Source: Hylemonella sp. (GTDB taxonomy: Bacteria; Pseudomonadota; Gammaproteobacteria; Burkholderiales; Burkholderiaceae_C). From it: DNA of 64,000 bases. The position numbers and the translations under genes were made by a program. The stretch's first letter is position 1. Every line of letters begins with the position of its first letter. The notes under the pieces were generated by a model that saw nothing but the letters and a program-made list of their open reading frames with translations, was not told the DNA's origin and did no database searches. Positions 16,469 to 24,089 of the stretch are shown one piece after another. The stretch spans positions 124,001-188,000 of the forward strand of contig NZ_JAPZSV010000009.1 of the NCBI RefSeq assembly GCF_027532185.1. Reading direction: 5' to 3'.

Positions 16469-17929
16469 ATGATTTCACGCGAACCCACCCTGGAGCGTCT
16501 GGCCATCGCCCGCGAGCTGCTGCTCACGCCCTTCGGCCTGGATGAAACCCACCTGCTGCGCGCCCTGTCCGAAATCCGGGCGCACCGTGTGGACGACGCC
16601 GATCTCTACTTCCAGTACACGCGCAGCGAGGGCTGGAGCCTGGAGGAGGGCATCGTCAAGACTGGCTCCTTCAGCATCGACCAGGGCGTGGGCGTGCGCG
16701 CCGTCAGCGGCGAGAAGACCGCCTTCGCCTATTCCGATGACATCTCCGAGGCCTCGCTGCTGGACGCCGCACGCACCGTGCGCAGCATCGCCAGCGCCGG
16801 CAAGTCTGCGCGCGTGAAGGCCGCTGCGCAGAAGATCGCCGGTTCGCGCACGCTCTATCCGGGCACGGATCCCATCGCCACGCTGGACAGCACAGCCAAG
16901 GTGGCGCTGCTGGAGAAGGTGGAAAAGCTCGCCCGCGCCAAGGACCCGCGTGTGGCACAGGTCATGGCCGGTCTGGCCGGTGAATACGACGTCGTGCTGG
17001 TCGCGCGTGCCGACGGCACGCTGGCGGCCGACGTGCGTCCGCTGGTGCGCCTCTCGGTGACCGTGATTGCCGAACAGGGCGGCCGGCGTGAGATGGGCTC
17101 CTCCGGCGGCGGCGGCCGTTTCGGCCTGGCCTACTTCGACGAGGCCATGATCACCCGTTATGTGGACGAGGCCGTGAGCGCTGCCCTGACCAATCTGGAA
17201 TCACGCCCGGCTCCGGCTGGCGAGATGACCGTGGTGCTGGGCCCGGGCTGGCCCGGTGTGTTGCTGCACGAGGCCATCGGTCACGGGCTGGAAGGTGACT
17301 TCAACCGCAAGGGCTCCAGCGCCTTCGCCGGCCGCATCGGCCAGCGTGTGGCGGCCAAGGGCGTGACGGTGCTCGACGACGGCACCATCGCCGACCGCCG
17401 CGGCTCGCTCAACGTGGACGACGAGGGCAACGCGACCCAGCGCAATGTGCTGATCGAGGACGGCATCCTCAAGGGCTATATCCAGGACGCGATGAACGCG
17501 CGCCTCATGAAGACCGGCCCCACGGGCAACGGCCGGCGCGAGAGCTATGCCCACATCCCCATGCCGCGCATGACCAACACCTATATGCTGGGCGGTGACA
17601 AGACGCCGGAAGAGATCGTGGCCAGCATCGGACGTGGCCTGTATGCCACCAACTTCGGTGGTGGCCAGGTCGACATCACCTCGGGCAAGTTCGTGTTCTC
17701 GGCCAGCGAAGCCTGGTGGGTCGAGAACGGCAAGATCCTCTATCCCGTCAAGGGCGCGACCCTGGTCGGCAACGGCCCCGACGCCCTGACGCGCGTCACC
17801 ATGATCGGCAACGACATGCGCCTGGACAGCGGCGTGGGCACCTGCGGCAAGGAAGGCCAGAGCGTACCGGTCGGCGTGGGCCAGCCCACGCTGCGCATCG
17901 ACGGCCTGACGGTGGGCGGCACGGCCTGA
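16469..17929 (+). CDS. tldD: Metalloprotease TldD
   Basis: 486 residues from MISREPTLERLAIARELLL, the family-like start; an ATG three codons upstream overlaps the -10 hexamer. TldD forms a heterodimeric zinc protease with TldE/PmbA that processes peptides such as microcin or modified-peptide precursors and degrades unfolded peptides. The zinc-site HExxxH is LLHEAIGHGLEGDF (His267, Glu268, His272). Other family blocks are GVGVRAVSGEKTAFAYSDD, KGSSAFAGRIGQRVAAKGVTVLDDG, and the ending VGTCGKEGQSVPVGVGQPTLRI. The pmbA partner is not in the window. The call is secure. Confidence 0.95.
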   Translation: MISREPTLERLAIARELLLTPFGLDETHLLRALSEIRAHRVDDADLYFQYTRSEGWSLEEGIVKTGSFSIDQGVGVRAVSGEKTAFAYSDDISEASLLDAARTVRSIASAGKSARVKAAAQKIAGSRTLYPGTDPIATLDSTAKVALLEKVEKLARAKDPRVAQVMAGLAGEYDVVLVARADGTLAADVRPLVRLSVTVIAEQGGRREMGSSGGGGRFGLAYFDEAMITRYVDEAVSAALTNLESRPAPAGEMTVVLGPGWPGVLLHEAIGHGLEGDFNRKGSSAFAGRIGQRVAAKGVTVLDDGTIADRRGSLNVDDEGNATQRNVLIEDGILKGYIQDAMNARLMKTGPTGNGRRESYAHIPMPRMTNTYMLGGDKTPEEIVASIGRGLYATNFGGGQVDITSGKFVFSASEAWWVENGKILYPVKGATLVGNGPDALTRVTMIGNDMRLDSGVGTCGKEGQSVPVGVGQPTLRIDGLTVGGTA

Positions 17930-17965
17930 GGCCGGGGGGCTGGCCAGCCGGCATTTTTTCTGTGC

Positions 17966-17971
17966 TATATT
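17966..17971 (+). promoter_or_regulatory. -10-like hexamer TATATT before the aromatic leader peptide
   Basis: TATATT ends 7 bases before the leader peptide ATG at 17979, which would put the transcription start at or next to that codon. No convincing -35 is seen at the usual distance. Confidence 0.5.
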
Positions 17972-17978
17972 GAACGCC

Positions 17979-18050
17979 ATGGTTTCGACCCGTTTCTACT
18001 TTTTTGGCTACTTTTGGTTCTCACACGCCGCCGGCGAGAGAGAGTTCTGA
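17979..18050 (+). CDS. Aromatic-rich leader peptide controlling the DAHP synthase gene
   Basis: A 23-codon frame, ATG 17979 to TGA 18048-18050. After M-V-S-T-R come nine codons reading FYFFGYFWF (five Phe, two Tyr, one Trp, one Gly); the last sense codon is also Phe. It sits between a promoter-like TATATT and a strong intrinsic terminator at 18079-18111, with DAHP synthase 108 bases after its stop. This is the arrangement of ribosome-mediated attenuators such as the E. coli pheA leader. Immediately after the aromatic run, GCCGGCG (18030-18036) can pair with CGCCGGC in the 5' arm of the terminator, giving a plausible antiterminator when the ribosome stalls. Ordinary coding genes would not show such a run in this GC-rich genome. 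Confidence 0.85.
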   Translation: MVSTRFYFFGYFWFSHAAGEREF

Positions 18051-18078
18051 ACGTACCCGCAAGAAACGTCCCGAATTC

Positions 18079-18111
18079 AAAAACCGCCGGCCCCGCCGGC
18101 GGTTTTTTTTT
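18079..18111 (+). terminator. Intrinsic terminator/attenuator ahead of DAHP synthase
   Basis: A-tract plus CCGCCGGC, loop CCC, GCCGGCGG, then nine T. Counting A-T pairs the stem is 13 bp. It lies 28 bases after the leader peptide stop and 47 bases before the structural gene. It serves either as the tldD-side terminator or, more likely, as the attenuator of the aromatic leader. Confidence 0.9.
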
Positions 18112-18158
18112 GCCCTGATCCACCCTTCACTATCCAACGAGCAACAAGGAGCGACACG

Positions 18159-19286
18159 ATGACGGCCCAAGCCCAACCCACCAGCACCGACGCCTGGTAC
18201 GCGCATCCCGGTGACAAGACCAGCCGCACCGACGACGAACGCATCAAGGACATCACCGTGTTGCCCCCGCCCGAACACCTCATCCGCTTCTTTCCCATCA
18301 GTGGCACGCCCGTGGAGAGCCTGATCTCCCAGACGCGCCACACCATCCACAACATCATGGCTGGCAAGGACGACCGTCTGCTGGTCATCATCGGTCCGTG
18401 CTCCATCCACGACCCGGCCGCCGCAGTCGAGTACGCGCGCCGCCTCAAGGCGCAGCGCGACAAGTACCATGACACGCTGGAGATCGTGATGCGCGTGTAC
18501 TTCGAGAAGCCGCGCACCACCGTGGGCTGGAAGGGCCTGATCAACGATCCCTACCTGGACGAAAGCTACCGCATCGACGAGGGCCTGCGCATCGCACGCC
18601 AGCTGCTGATCGAGATCAACCGCCTGGGCCTGCCGGCAGGCAGCGAGTTCCTGGACGTGATCTCGCCGCAGTACATCGGTGACCTGATCGCCTGGGGCGC
18701 CATCGGCGCGCGCACGACCGAGAGCCAGGTGCACCGCGAGCTGGCCTCGGGCCTGAGCGCACCCATCGGCTTCAAGAACGGTACCGATGGCAACATCAAG
18801 ATCGCCACCGACGCCATCCAGGCCGCCGCGCGCGGCCACCACTTCCTGTCCGTGCACAAGAACGGCAAGGTGGCCATCGTGCAGACCAATGGCAACAAGG
18901 ACTGCCACGTGATCCTGCGCGGCGGCAAGACGCCCAACTACGACGCGGCCAATGTGGCCGTGGCCTGCAAGGAGCTGGAGGCCTCCAAGCTGCCGGCGAC
19001 GCTGATGGTCGACTGCAGCCACGCCAACAGCAGCAAGCAGCACGAGAAGCAGCTCGACGTGGCGCGCGACATCGCCGGCCAGATTTCGGGGGGATCACGC
19101 AGCATCTTTGGCGTGATGATCGAGAGCCATCTCAACGCCGGGGCGCAGAAGTTCACCCCAGGCAAGGACGATGCGGGCAAGCTCGAGTACGGCAAGAGCA
19201 TCACGGACGCCTGCCTGGGTTGGGACGACTCCCTCGCAGCCTTGCAGGTGCTGTCTGAGTCGGTGAAAGCACGCCGCGCGCTTTGA
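18159..19286 (+). CDS. 3-deoxy-7-phosphoheptulonate (DAHP) synthase, type I
   Basis: 375 residues. It condenses phosphoenolpyruvate and erythrose 4-phosphate, the first step of the shikimate pathway to Phe, Tyr and Trp. Type I alpha signatures: LLVIIGPCSIHDP, RVYFEKPRTTVGWKGLINDP, SEFLDVISPQYIGDLIAWGAIGARTTESQVHRELASGL, IGFKNGTDGN, MVDCSHANS, and GVMIESHLNAGAQ. An AAGGAG ribosome site lies about 8 bases before the ATG. E. coli has three isoenzymes (AroF, AroG, AroH); sequence alone does not tell me which feedback type this is, so no symbol. The attenuator upstream implies control by aromatic aminoacyl-tRNA supply. Confidence 0.95.
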   Translation: MTAQAQPTSTDAWYAHPGDKTSRTDDERIKDITVLPPPEHLIRFFPISGTPVESLISQTRHTIHNIMAGKDDRLLVIIGPCSIHDPAAAVEYARRLKAQRDKYHDTLEIVMRVYFEKPRTTVGWKGLINDPYLDESYRIDEGLRIARQLLIEINRLGLPAGSEFLDVISPQYIGDLIAWGAIGARTTESQVHRELASGLSAPIGFKNGTDGNIKIATDAIQAAARGHHFLSVHKNGKVAIVQTNGNKDCHVILRGGKTPNYDAANVAVACKELEASKLPATLMVDCSHANSSKQHEKQLDVARDIAGQISGGSRSIFGVMIESHLNAGAQKFTPGKDDAGKLEYGKSITDACLGWDDSLAALQVLSESVKARRAL

Positions 19287-19307
19287 GGATGGCGAAGGCT
19301 CGAGGCG

Positions 19308-20696
19308 CTACGCTTTTTGTAGCGCGTCGAGCAGCTTCTGGTGCACGCCGCCGAAGCCGCCATTGCTCATGCAGAGGATGTGGTCACCAGGGCGGGCCGC
19401 GGCCGTGACCTGTTGCACCAGCGCCTCGATGCTGTCGGCCACCTGGGCGCGTGTCCCCATGGGGGCCAGCGCCTCGCGTGCGTCCCAGCCCAGGCCGCCA
19501 CTGTGGCAGAAGGCCAGGTCGGCATCTTCCAGGCTCCAGGGCAGCTGGGCCTTCATGGTGCCGAGTTTCATGGTGTTGCTGCGTGGCTCGAAGACGGCCA
19601 GGATGCGCGCCGTCTTGCCGATCTGGCGGCGCAGACCGTCCACCGTGGTGCGGATGGCCGTGGGATGGTGGGCGAAGTCGTCGTAGACGGTGATGCCGTG
19701 CGCGGTGCCGCGCACTTCCATGCGGCGTTTGACGTTCTGGAATTCGCCCAGGGCACGCGCCGCATCGGCGGGTGCCACGCCCACGTGCTCGGCAGCGGCG
19801 ATGGCGGCCAGGGCGTTGAGCTGGTTGTGCACGCCGCTCAAGCCCCATTGCACACGACCCACGGGCTGGCCCTGCTGCAGCACCTCGAAATCATGCGGTT
19901 CGCCACGGGCGCTGTAGTCGCTGACCGTTGCGCCAAAGCTCCGCACCTCGCTCCAGCAACCGGCATGCAGCACGCGCGCCAGGCTTTCCTCCAGCCCATT
20001 GACCACGACGCGGCCCGTGCCCGGCACGGTGCGCACGAGGTGGTGGAACTGGCGTTCGATGGCGGCCAGGTCGTCGAAGATGTCGGCGTGGTCGAACTCC
20101 AGGTTGTTGAGCACGGCCGTGCGTGGGCGGTAATGCACGAACTTGCTGCGCTTGTCGAAGAAAGCGGTGTCGTATTCGTCGGCTTCGATCACGAAGAGCG
20201 GGCGTCCTTGGGAAGGCATGATCCCCAGGCGGGCGGAGATGCCGAAGTTCATCGGCACGCCGCCCACCAGGAAGCCGGGCTGGCGGCCGTTCGCCTCCAG
20301 GATCCAGGCCAGCATGGAGGTGGTGGTGGTCTTGCCGTGGGTGCCGGCCACAGCCAGCACATGGCGGCCCTGCAGCACGTGCTCGGCCAGCCACTGAGGG
20401 CCGCTGGTGTAGGGGGCGCCTGCTTCGAGGATGGCTTCCATCAGCGGGAATTTGGGGTTGCCATCGGCGGCACGCGCACGGCTCACCACATTGCCGATCA
20501 CGTACATGTCCGGCTTCAGGGCCATCTGGTCGGCCGCAAATCCCTCGATGAGTTCGATGCCCAGCGCGCGCAGCTGGTCGCTCATGGGCGGGTAGACGCC
20601 GGCGTCACAGCCGGTGACCTGGTGGCCCGCTTCGCGGGCGAGAGCGGCCACTCCTCCCATGAAGGTGCCGCAGATGCCGAGGATATGAATATGCAT
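19308..20696 (-). CDS. mpl: UDP-N-acetylmuramate:L-Ala-gamma-D-Glu-meso-DAP ligase
   Basis: 462 residues. Mpl reattaches the recycled murein tripeptide to UDP-MurNAc in the cytosol. It follows the Mur ligase plan: N-terminal Rossmann motif HILGICGTFMGGVAALAREAGH, ATP loop AGTHGKTTTTSM, central EADEYDTAFFDKRSKFVHYRP, and the C-terminal VYDDFAHHPTAI and FEPRSNTMK. The GTFMGG and EADEYD blocks separate Mpl from MurC. It converges with the DAHP synthase gene and diverges from the gene at 20751. Together with ampD in this window it points to active cell-wall recycling. Confidence 0.96.
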   Translation of the reverse strand: MHIHILGICGTFMGGVAALAREAGHQVTGCDAGVYPPMSDQLRALGIELIEGFAADQMALKPDMYVIGNVVSRARAADGNPKFPLMEAILEAGAPYTSGPQWLAEHVLQGRHVLAVAGTHGKTTTTSMLAWILEANGRQPGFLVGGVPMNFGISARLGIMPSQGRPLFVIEADEYDTAFFDKRSKFVHYRPRTAVLNNLEFDHADIFDDLAAIERQFHHLVRTVPGTGRVVVNGLEESLARVLHAGCWSEVRSFGATVSDYSARGEPHDFEVLQQGQPVGRVQWGLSGVHNQLNALAAIAAAEHVGVAPADAARALGEFQNVKRRMEVRGTAHGITVYDDFAHHPTAIRTTVDGLRRQIGKTARILAVFEPRSNTMKLGTMKAQLPWSLEDADLAFCHSGGLGWDAREALAPMGTRAQVADSIEALVQQVTAAARPGDHILCMSNGGFGGVHQKLLDALQKA

Positions 20697-20702
20697 CGGG
20701 CG

Positions 20703-20708
20703 ATTCTA
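20703..20708 (-). promoter_or_regulatory. -10-like hexamer TAGAAT before mpl
   Basis: On the minus strand TAGAAT ends 6 bases before the mpl ATG at 20696, predicting a leaderless transcript. It is 29 bases from a divergent CACAAT serving the plus-strand gene, so the two core promoters lie close together in a short intergenic region. Confidence 0.45.
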
Positions 20709-20737
20709 GGGGGCGCGCAGAGGGTGGCGCAGGAGAG

Positions 20738-20743
20738 CACAAT
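20738..20743 (+). promoter_or_regulatory. -10-like hexamer CACAAT before the gene at 20751
   Basis: CACAAT ends 7 bases before a GTG start. Same geometry as several other genes of this window. No clear -35. Confidence 0.35.
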
Positions 20744-20750
20744 CGGGTCT

Positions 20751-21344
20751 GTGAATGTTCAGGAAGAAATTGCCGCGGCCGCGGCGCGCATGGTGGTGGA
20801 AGAAGGCCTGGAGTACGGCCCGGCCAAACGCCGCGCCCTCAAGCAGCTGGGCCTGCCGCAGCGCACGGCGCTGCCCGACAACGACGTGGTGGAGGACGCG
20901 GTGCGCGAGCACATCGCGCTGTTCTGCGCCGACACCCAGCCGGGCGAGCTGCGGACCCTGCGACGCCTGGCCCTGCACTGGATGGAACGTCTGGAACGCT
21001 TCAGACCGCATCTGGGCGGCGCGGTCTGGCACGGTACGGCCACCCGGCTGTCCGACATCTACCTACAGCTGTTCTGCGAGGACGAGAAGTCGGCCGAGAT
21101 CGCCCTGATCGATCTGGGCGTGGCCTATGAGCCGCGCACGGTCACAGGCCTGCATCAGCAAGCGGTCGAGGCCCTGAGCTTCCATGCCCCCAGCCGGGAG
21201 CTGGGAGAAACGATCGGGGTACATTTGCTGGTCAACGATCTGGACGATCTGCGCGGCGCCTTGCTGCGCGATGGCAAAGGCCGCAAGCCCCGGGGAGACT
21301 TGGAGGCGGTTCGCCGGCTTTTGGCTGATGAAGCCGAAATTTGA
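20751..21344 (+). CDS. Conserved hypothetical protein, function unknown
   Basis: 197 residues from a GTG (V-N-V-Q-E-E-I-A). It is alpha-helical and soluble, with no signal peptide or TM segment. Notable parts are AAAAARMVVEEGLEYGPAKRRA, an acidic LPDNDVVEDAVREH segment, and a central conserved-looking block LRRLALHWMERLERFRPHLGGAVWHGTATRLSDIYLQLFCEDEKSAEIALIDLGV. The latter recalls nucleotidyltransferase-type proteins (R-L-S-D-I-x-L-x-L-F), but I cannot place it firmly. It is 8 bases upstream of a TlpA-type thioredoxin gene and probably co-transcribed with it. The frame is well supported by length, start context and codon use. Confidence 0.75.
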   Translation: MNVQEEIAAAAARMVVEEGLEYGPAKRRALKQLGLPQRTALPDNDVVEDAVREHIALFCADTQPGELRTLRRLALHWMERLERFRPHLGGAVWHGTATRLSDIYLQLFCEDEKSAEIALIDLGVAYEPRTVTGLHQQAVEALSFHAPSRELGETIGVHLLVNDLDDLRGALLRDGKGRKPRGDLEAVRRLLADEAEI

Positions 21345-21352
21345 GGTGATTT

Positions 21353-21898
21353 GTGAATCAGGAACAGACTATGCCGCCTTCGCGTCGTCGTACCTTGTAC
21401 GCGCTGACGGCGGCTGTGGCCGGCCTGGCGGGCGCCGGCCTGGCTTGGTGGCGGTACACGCCGGCCCAGTTAGACGACGGCGTGGCGCAGCAACTCTGGG
21501 GGCTGGAGTTCGACACACCCGCCGGTACGCGACTGGCCATGCAAGGCCTGCGCGGGCGGCCGCTGCTGATCAATTTCTGGGCCACCTGGTGCCCGCCCTG
21601 CGTGGAAGAATTGCCTTTATTGGACGCCTTCTACCGCGAAAACCAAAGCAAAGGGTGGCAAGTGGTCGGTATCGCGGTGGACAAGCTGGTGCCGGTCCAG
21701 TCTTTCCTGGTGCGGCAGCCCCTGGCCTTCCCGGTGGTGCTGGCAGGGATGGACGGGCTCAATCTGAGCAAGAATCTGGGCAATCAGGCCGGCGGCCTGC
21801 CCTTTTCGGTGCTGTTCGGTGCGGATGGATCCATACTGCATCGTAAAATCGGCAAGCTCTCCGAGCAGGATCTGCAGCTCTGGCGCGAGCTTCGATAA
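21353..21898 (+). CDS. TlpA-family thiol:disulfide oxidoreductase
   Basis: 181 residues from GTG 21353 with GAGGTG just upstream; an ATG at 21371 is possible. One N-terminal TM or uncleaved signal (RRTLYALTAAVAGLAGAGLAWW) places the thioredoxin domain in the periplasm. The active site is FWATWCPPCVEELP (Cys80, Cys83), with the following VVGIAVDKLVPVQSFL and the cis-Pro region GGLPFSVLF. TlpA-type proteins reduce periplasmic disulfides, often for cytochrome c or copper-centre maturation. It follows the hypothetical gene by 8 bases. The real partner is not known. Confidence 0.9.
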   Translation: MNQEQTMPPSRRRTLYALTAAVAGLAGAGLAWWRYTPAQLDDGVAQQLWGLEFDTPAGTRLAMQGLRGRPLLINFWATWCPPCVEELPLLDAFYRENQSKGWQVVGIAVDKLVPVQSFLVRQPLAFPVVLAGMDGLNLSKNLGNQAGGLPFSVLFGADGSILHRKIGKLSEQDLQLWRELR

Positions 21899-21977
21899 AG
21901 CGCTCAAGATCGCTTATGATGGCGCCCGGCCTGGACGCCCGCGACTCTAGTTCGCCGTAGATGGCTAGAAATTGCTA

Positions 21978-21995
21978 CCAATTGTTCTAAATTGG
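21978..21995. promoter_or_regulatory. Inverted repeat CCAATT-N6-AATTGG upstream of accB
   Basis: Perfect 6-bp arms with a GTTCTA spacer, in an A/T-rich 127-base gap 32 bases before the accB start. AT-rich symmetric sites of this sort can bind a repressor; no known regulator is matched. Confidence 0.35.
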
Positions 21996-22026
21996 ATGCA
22001 TATGGAATAACGACGTTGGAGATCCC

Positions 22027-22500
22027 ATGGATTTGCGAAAACTCAAGACCCTGATCGATCTGGTATCTGATTCGAACGTGTCGGAACTGGAAATCACCGA
22101 AGCCGAGGGCAAGGTGCGGATCGTCAAGGGTGGCGTTGCCGTGCAGGGCTACGCCATGCCCGCGCCCGTGGCAGCTCCTATGGTCGCCGCGCCGGTCGCT
22201 GCTCCTGCAGCAGCCCCGGCAGCGCCGGCTCCCGCTGCGGCCCCCGCAGCGCCCGCCGCCCCCAGCGGCCATGCTGTCAAATCGCCCATGGTCGGCACCT
22301 TCTACCGCTCGGCGTCGCCCGGTGCCAAGCCTTTCGTGGAAGTGGGCCAAGCCGTGAAGCAGGGGGACACCATCTGCATCATCGAGGCCATGAAGATCCT
22401 CAACGAGATCGAGGCCGACAAGACCGGCACCATCACGCAGATCCTGTGCGAGAACGGCCAGGCTGTGGAGTACGGACAGCCCCTGCTCATCATCGAATAA
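22027..22500 (+). CDS. accB: Acetyl-CoA carboxylase biotin carboxyl carrier protein
   Basis: 157 residues. AccB carries biotin between biotin carboxylase (AccC) and the carboxyltransferase during malonyl-CoA synthesis. The N-terminus [23 protein letters not shown] is family-typical. An Ala/Pro linker spans about 43-80. The biotinyl domain ends with the EAMK motif at 120-123, Lys123 being the biotin site, in the [17 protein letters not shown] context. GTTGGAG lies 9 bases before the ATG. It is followed by a 120-base spacer containing a vestigial accC start and then accC itself. Confidence 0.97.
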   Translation: MDLRKLKTLIDLVSDSNVSELEITEAEGKVRIVKGGVAVQGYAMPAPVAAPMVAAPVAAPAAAPAAPAPAAAPAAPAAPSGHAVKSPMVGTFYRSASPGAKPFVEVGQAVKQGDTICIIEAMKILNEIEADKTGTITQILCENGQAVEYGQPLLIIE

Positions 22501-22512
22501 GGCGGCGCCCGG

Positions 22513-22605
22513 ATGTCCAAGAAAATCCTGGTGGCGAACCGAGGTGGTCATGCCGTAGGCATGGCGAAGCAAATCGCGCGAGCGCGCGCAGCGTGCGGGC
22601 GCTAA
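22513..22605 (+). pseudogene. 30-codon vestige repeating the start of accC
   Basis: ATG 22513 opens a frame reading [11 protein letters not shown] before diverging into GHAVGMAKQIARARAACGR and a TAA at 22603-22605. accC, starting at 22621, reads [12 protein letters not shown]. Over the first 34 bases the two differ at seven positions: one changes Ser to Phe, the other six are third-codon changes that keep the protein the same. This is not a recent copy. It may be a decayed duplicate of the accC 5' end, a remnant of recombination with a diverged accC, or a short upstream frame with a role in accC translation. No ribosome site is obvious. Confidence 0.6.
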
Positions 22606-22620
22606 GCCGCGGGAGACTCC

Positions 22621-23970
22621 ATGTTCAAGAAAATACTTGTCGCTAACCGCGGCGAAATCGCCTTGCGGATCCAGCGCGCCTGTCGCGAGCTGGGCATCAA
22701 GGCGGTGATGGTCTATTCCGAGGCCGACCGCGAAGCCAAATACGTCAAGCTGGCCGAGGAAGCTGTCTGCATCGGCCCGGCACCTTCGGGCCAGAGCTAC
22801 CTGAGCATGCCGGCCATCATCTCGGCCGCCGAGGTGACGGATGCCGAAGCCATCCACCCCGGTTATGGTTTCCTCAGCGAGAACGCTGACTTTGCCGAGC
22901 GCGTGGAACAGAGCGGCTTCCAGTTCATCGGTCCGACGCCCGAGTCCATCCGCATCATGGGCGACAAGGTCTCGGCCAAGCAGGCCATGATCAAGGCCGG
23001 CGTGCCCTGCGTACCCGGTTCCGAAGGGGAGCTGCCCGACGACCCGACGCAGATCAAGCGCATCGCCAAGAGCGTGGGCTATCCGGTCATCATCAAGGCG
23101 GCTGGTGGCGGCGGTGGCCGCGGCATGCGCGTGGTGCATACCGAGGCCGCCCTGGTCAATGCGGTGCAGATGACCAAGGCCGAGGCAGGCGCCGCCTTCA
23201 ACAACCCGGCCGTGTACATGGAGAAGTTCCTGGAGAACCCACGCCATGTGGAGATCCAGATTCTGGCCGACAAGCACCGCAATGCCGTCTACCTGGGGGA
23301 GCGCGACTGCTCCATGCAGCGCCGTCACCAAAAGATCATCGAGGAGGCGCCGGCCCCCGGCATTCCGCGCAAGCTGATCGACAAGGTGGGTGAGCGCTGC
23401 GTGGCCGCCTGCAAGAAGATCGGCTACCGTGGTGCAGGCACCTTCGAGTTCCTCTACCAGGACGGCGAGTTCTATTTCATCGAGATGAACACGCGCGTGC
23501 AGGTCGAGCATCCGGTGACCGAGATGATCACGGGTGTCGATATCGTCAAGACGCAGATCATGGTGGCCGCGGGCGAACGCCTGCCCTTCACCCAGAAGGA
23601 CATCCAGATCCGCGGCCATGCGATCGAGTGTCGCATCAACGCCGAGGATCCCTACAAGTTCACGCCCTCGCCAGGCCGCATCACCATGTGGCATGCGCCG
23701 GGCGGGCCGGGCGTGCGCGTTGACTCGCACGTCTACACCAACTACTTCGTGCCGCCGAACTACGACTCCATGGTCGGCAAGCTCATCGTGCACGGTGACA
23801 CGCGCGAGCAGGCCATGGCCCGTATGCGCACCGCCCTGGCTGAGACGCTGGTCGAGGGCATCAGCACCAACATCCCGCTGCACCGTGAGCTCATGGCCGA
23901 TGCCAAGTTCATGGCTGGTGGGACCAACATCCACTACCTTGAGGAGTGGATGCGGCATCACAAGCGTTAA
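22621..23970 (+). CDS. accC: Acetyl-CoA carboxylase biotin carboxylase
   Basis: 449 residues, the standard length. AccC carboxylates the biotin of AccB using ATP and bicarbonate. Marks: [17 protein letters not shown], the glycine-rich ATP loop [34 protein letters not shown], and [22 protein letters not shown] with catalytic Glu, Arg and neighbouring residues. GGGAGA precedes the ATG. It forms an operon with accB. The 120-base accB-accC gap carries a partial, diverged copy of its own first codons. Confidence 0.97.
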   Translation: MFKKILVANRGEIALRIQRACRELGIKAVMVYSEADREAKYVKLAEEAVCIGPAPSGQSYLSMPAIISAAEVTDAEAIHPGYGFLSENADFAERVEQSGFQFIGPTPESIRIMGDKVSAKQAMIKAGVPCVPGSEGELPDDPTQIKRIAKSVGYPVIIKAAGGGGGRGMRVVHTEAALVNAVQMTKAEAGAAFNNPAVYMEKFLENPRHVEIQILADKHRNAVYLGERDCSMQRRHQKIIEEAPAPGIPRKLIDKVGERCVAACKKIGYRGAGTFEFLYQDGEFYFIEMNTRVQVEHPVTEMITGVDIVKTQIMVAAGERLPFTQKDIQIRGHAIECRINAEDPYKFTPSPGRITMWHAPGGPGVRVDSHVYTNYFVPPNYDSMVGKLIVHGDTREQAMARMRTALAETLVEGISTNIPLHRELMADAKFMAGGTNIHYLEEWMRHHKR

Positions 23971-24025
23971 GCCCCCCTGAGGCGCTGGCGCGCCTTCCCC
24001 CCGCTCAACCTGCGGTGGCGGGGGG
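23971..24025 (+). repeat. GC-rich double-hairpin element after accC
   Basis: Contains GGCGC-TGGC-GCGCC and, overlapping it, CCCCCCGC (23997-24004) with GCGGGGGG (24018-24025) around a 13-base loop. There is no T-run, so it is not a classical terminator. Similar CCCCCCTGAGGCGC... elements are, as I recall, common between Comamonadaceae genes. Confidence 0.45.
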
Positions 24026-24089
24026 ACGCACCCAGCAGCCTGGCAGAGCCAGTTCTGCGGCTACCCCCTGGTTTCAACCCTCGGACCTC

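Noticed and set aside
19305..19325. GCGCTAC-N7-GTAGCGC hairpin between the DAHP synthase gene and mpl as a terminator
   Set aside because: It has no T-run after the stem on either strand and overlaps the mpl stop codon; too weak to call.
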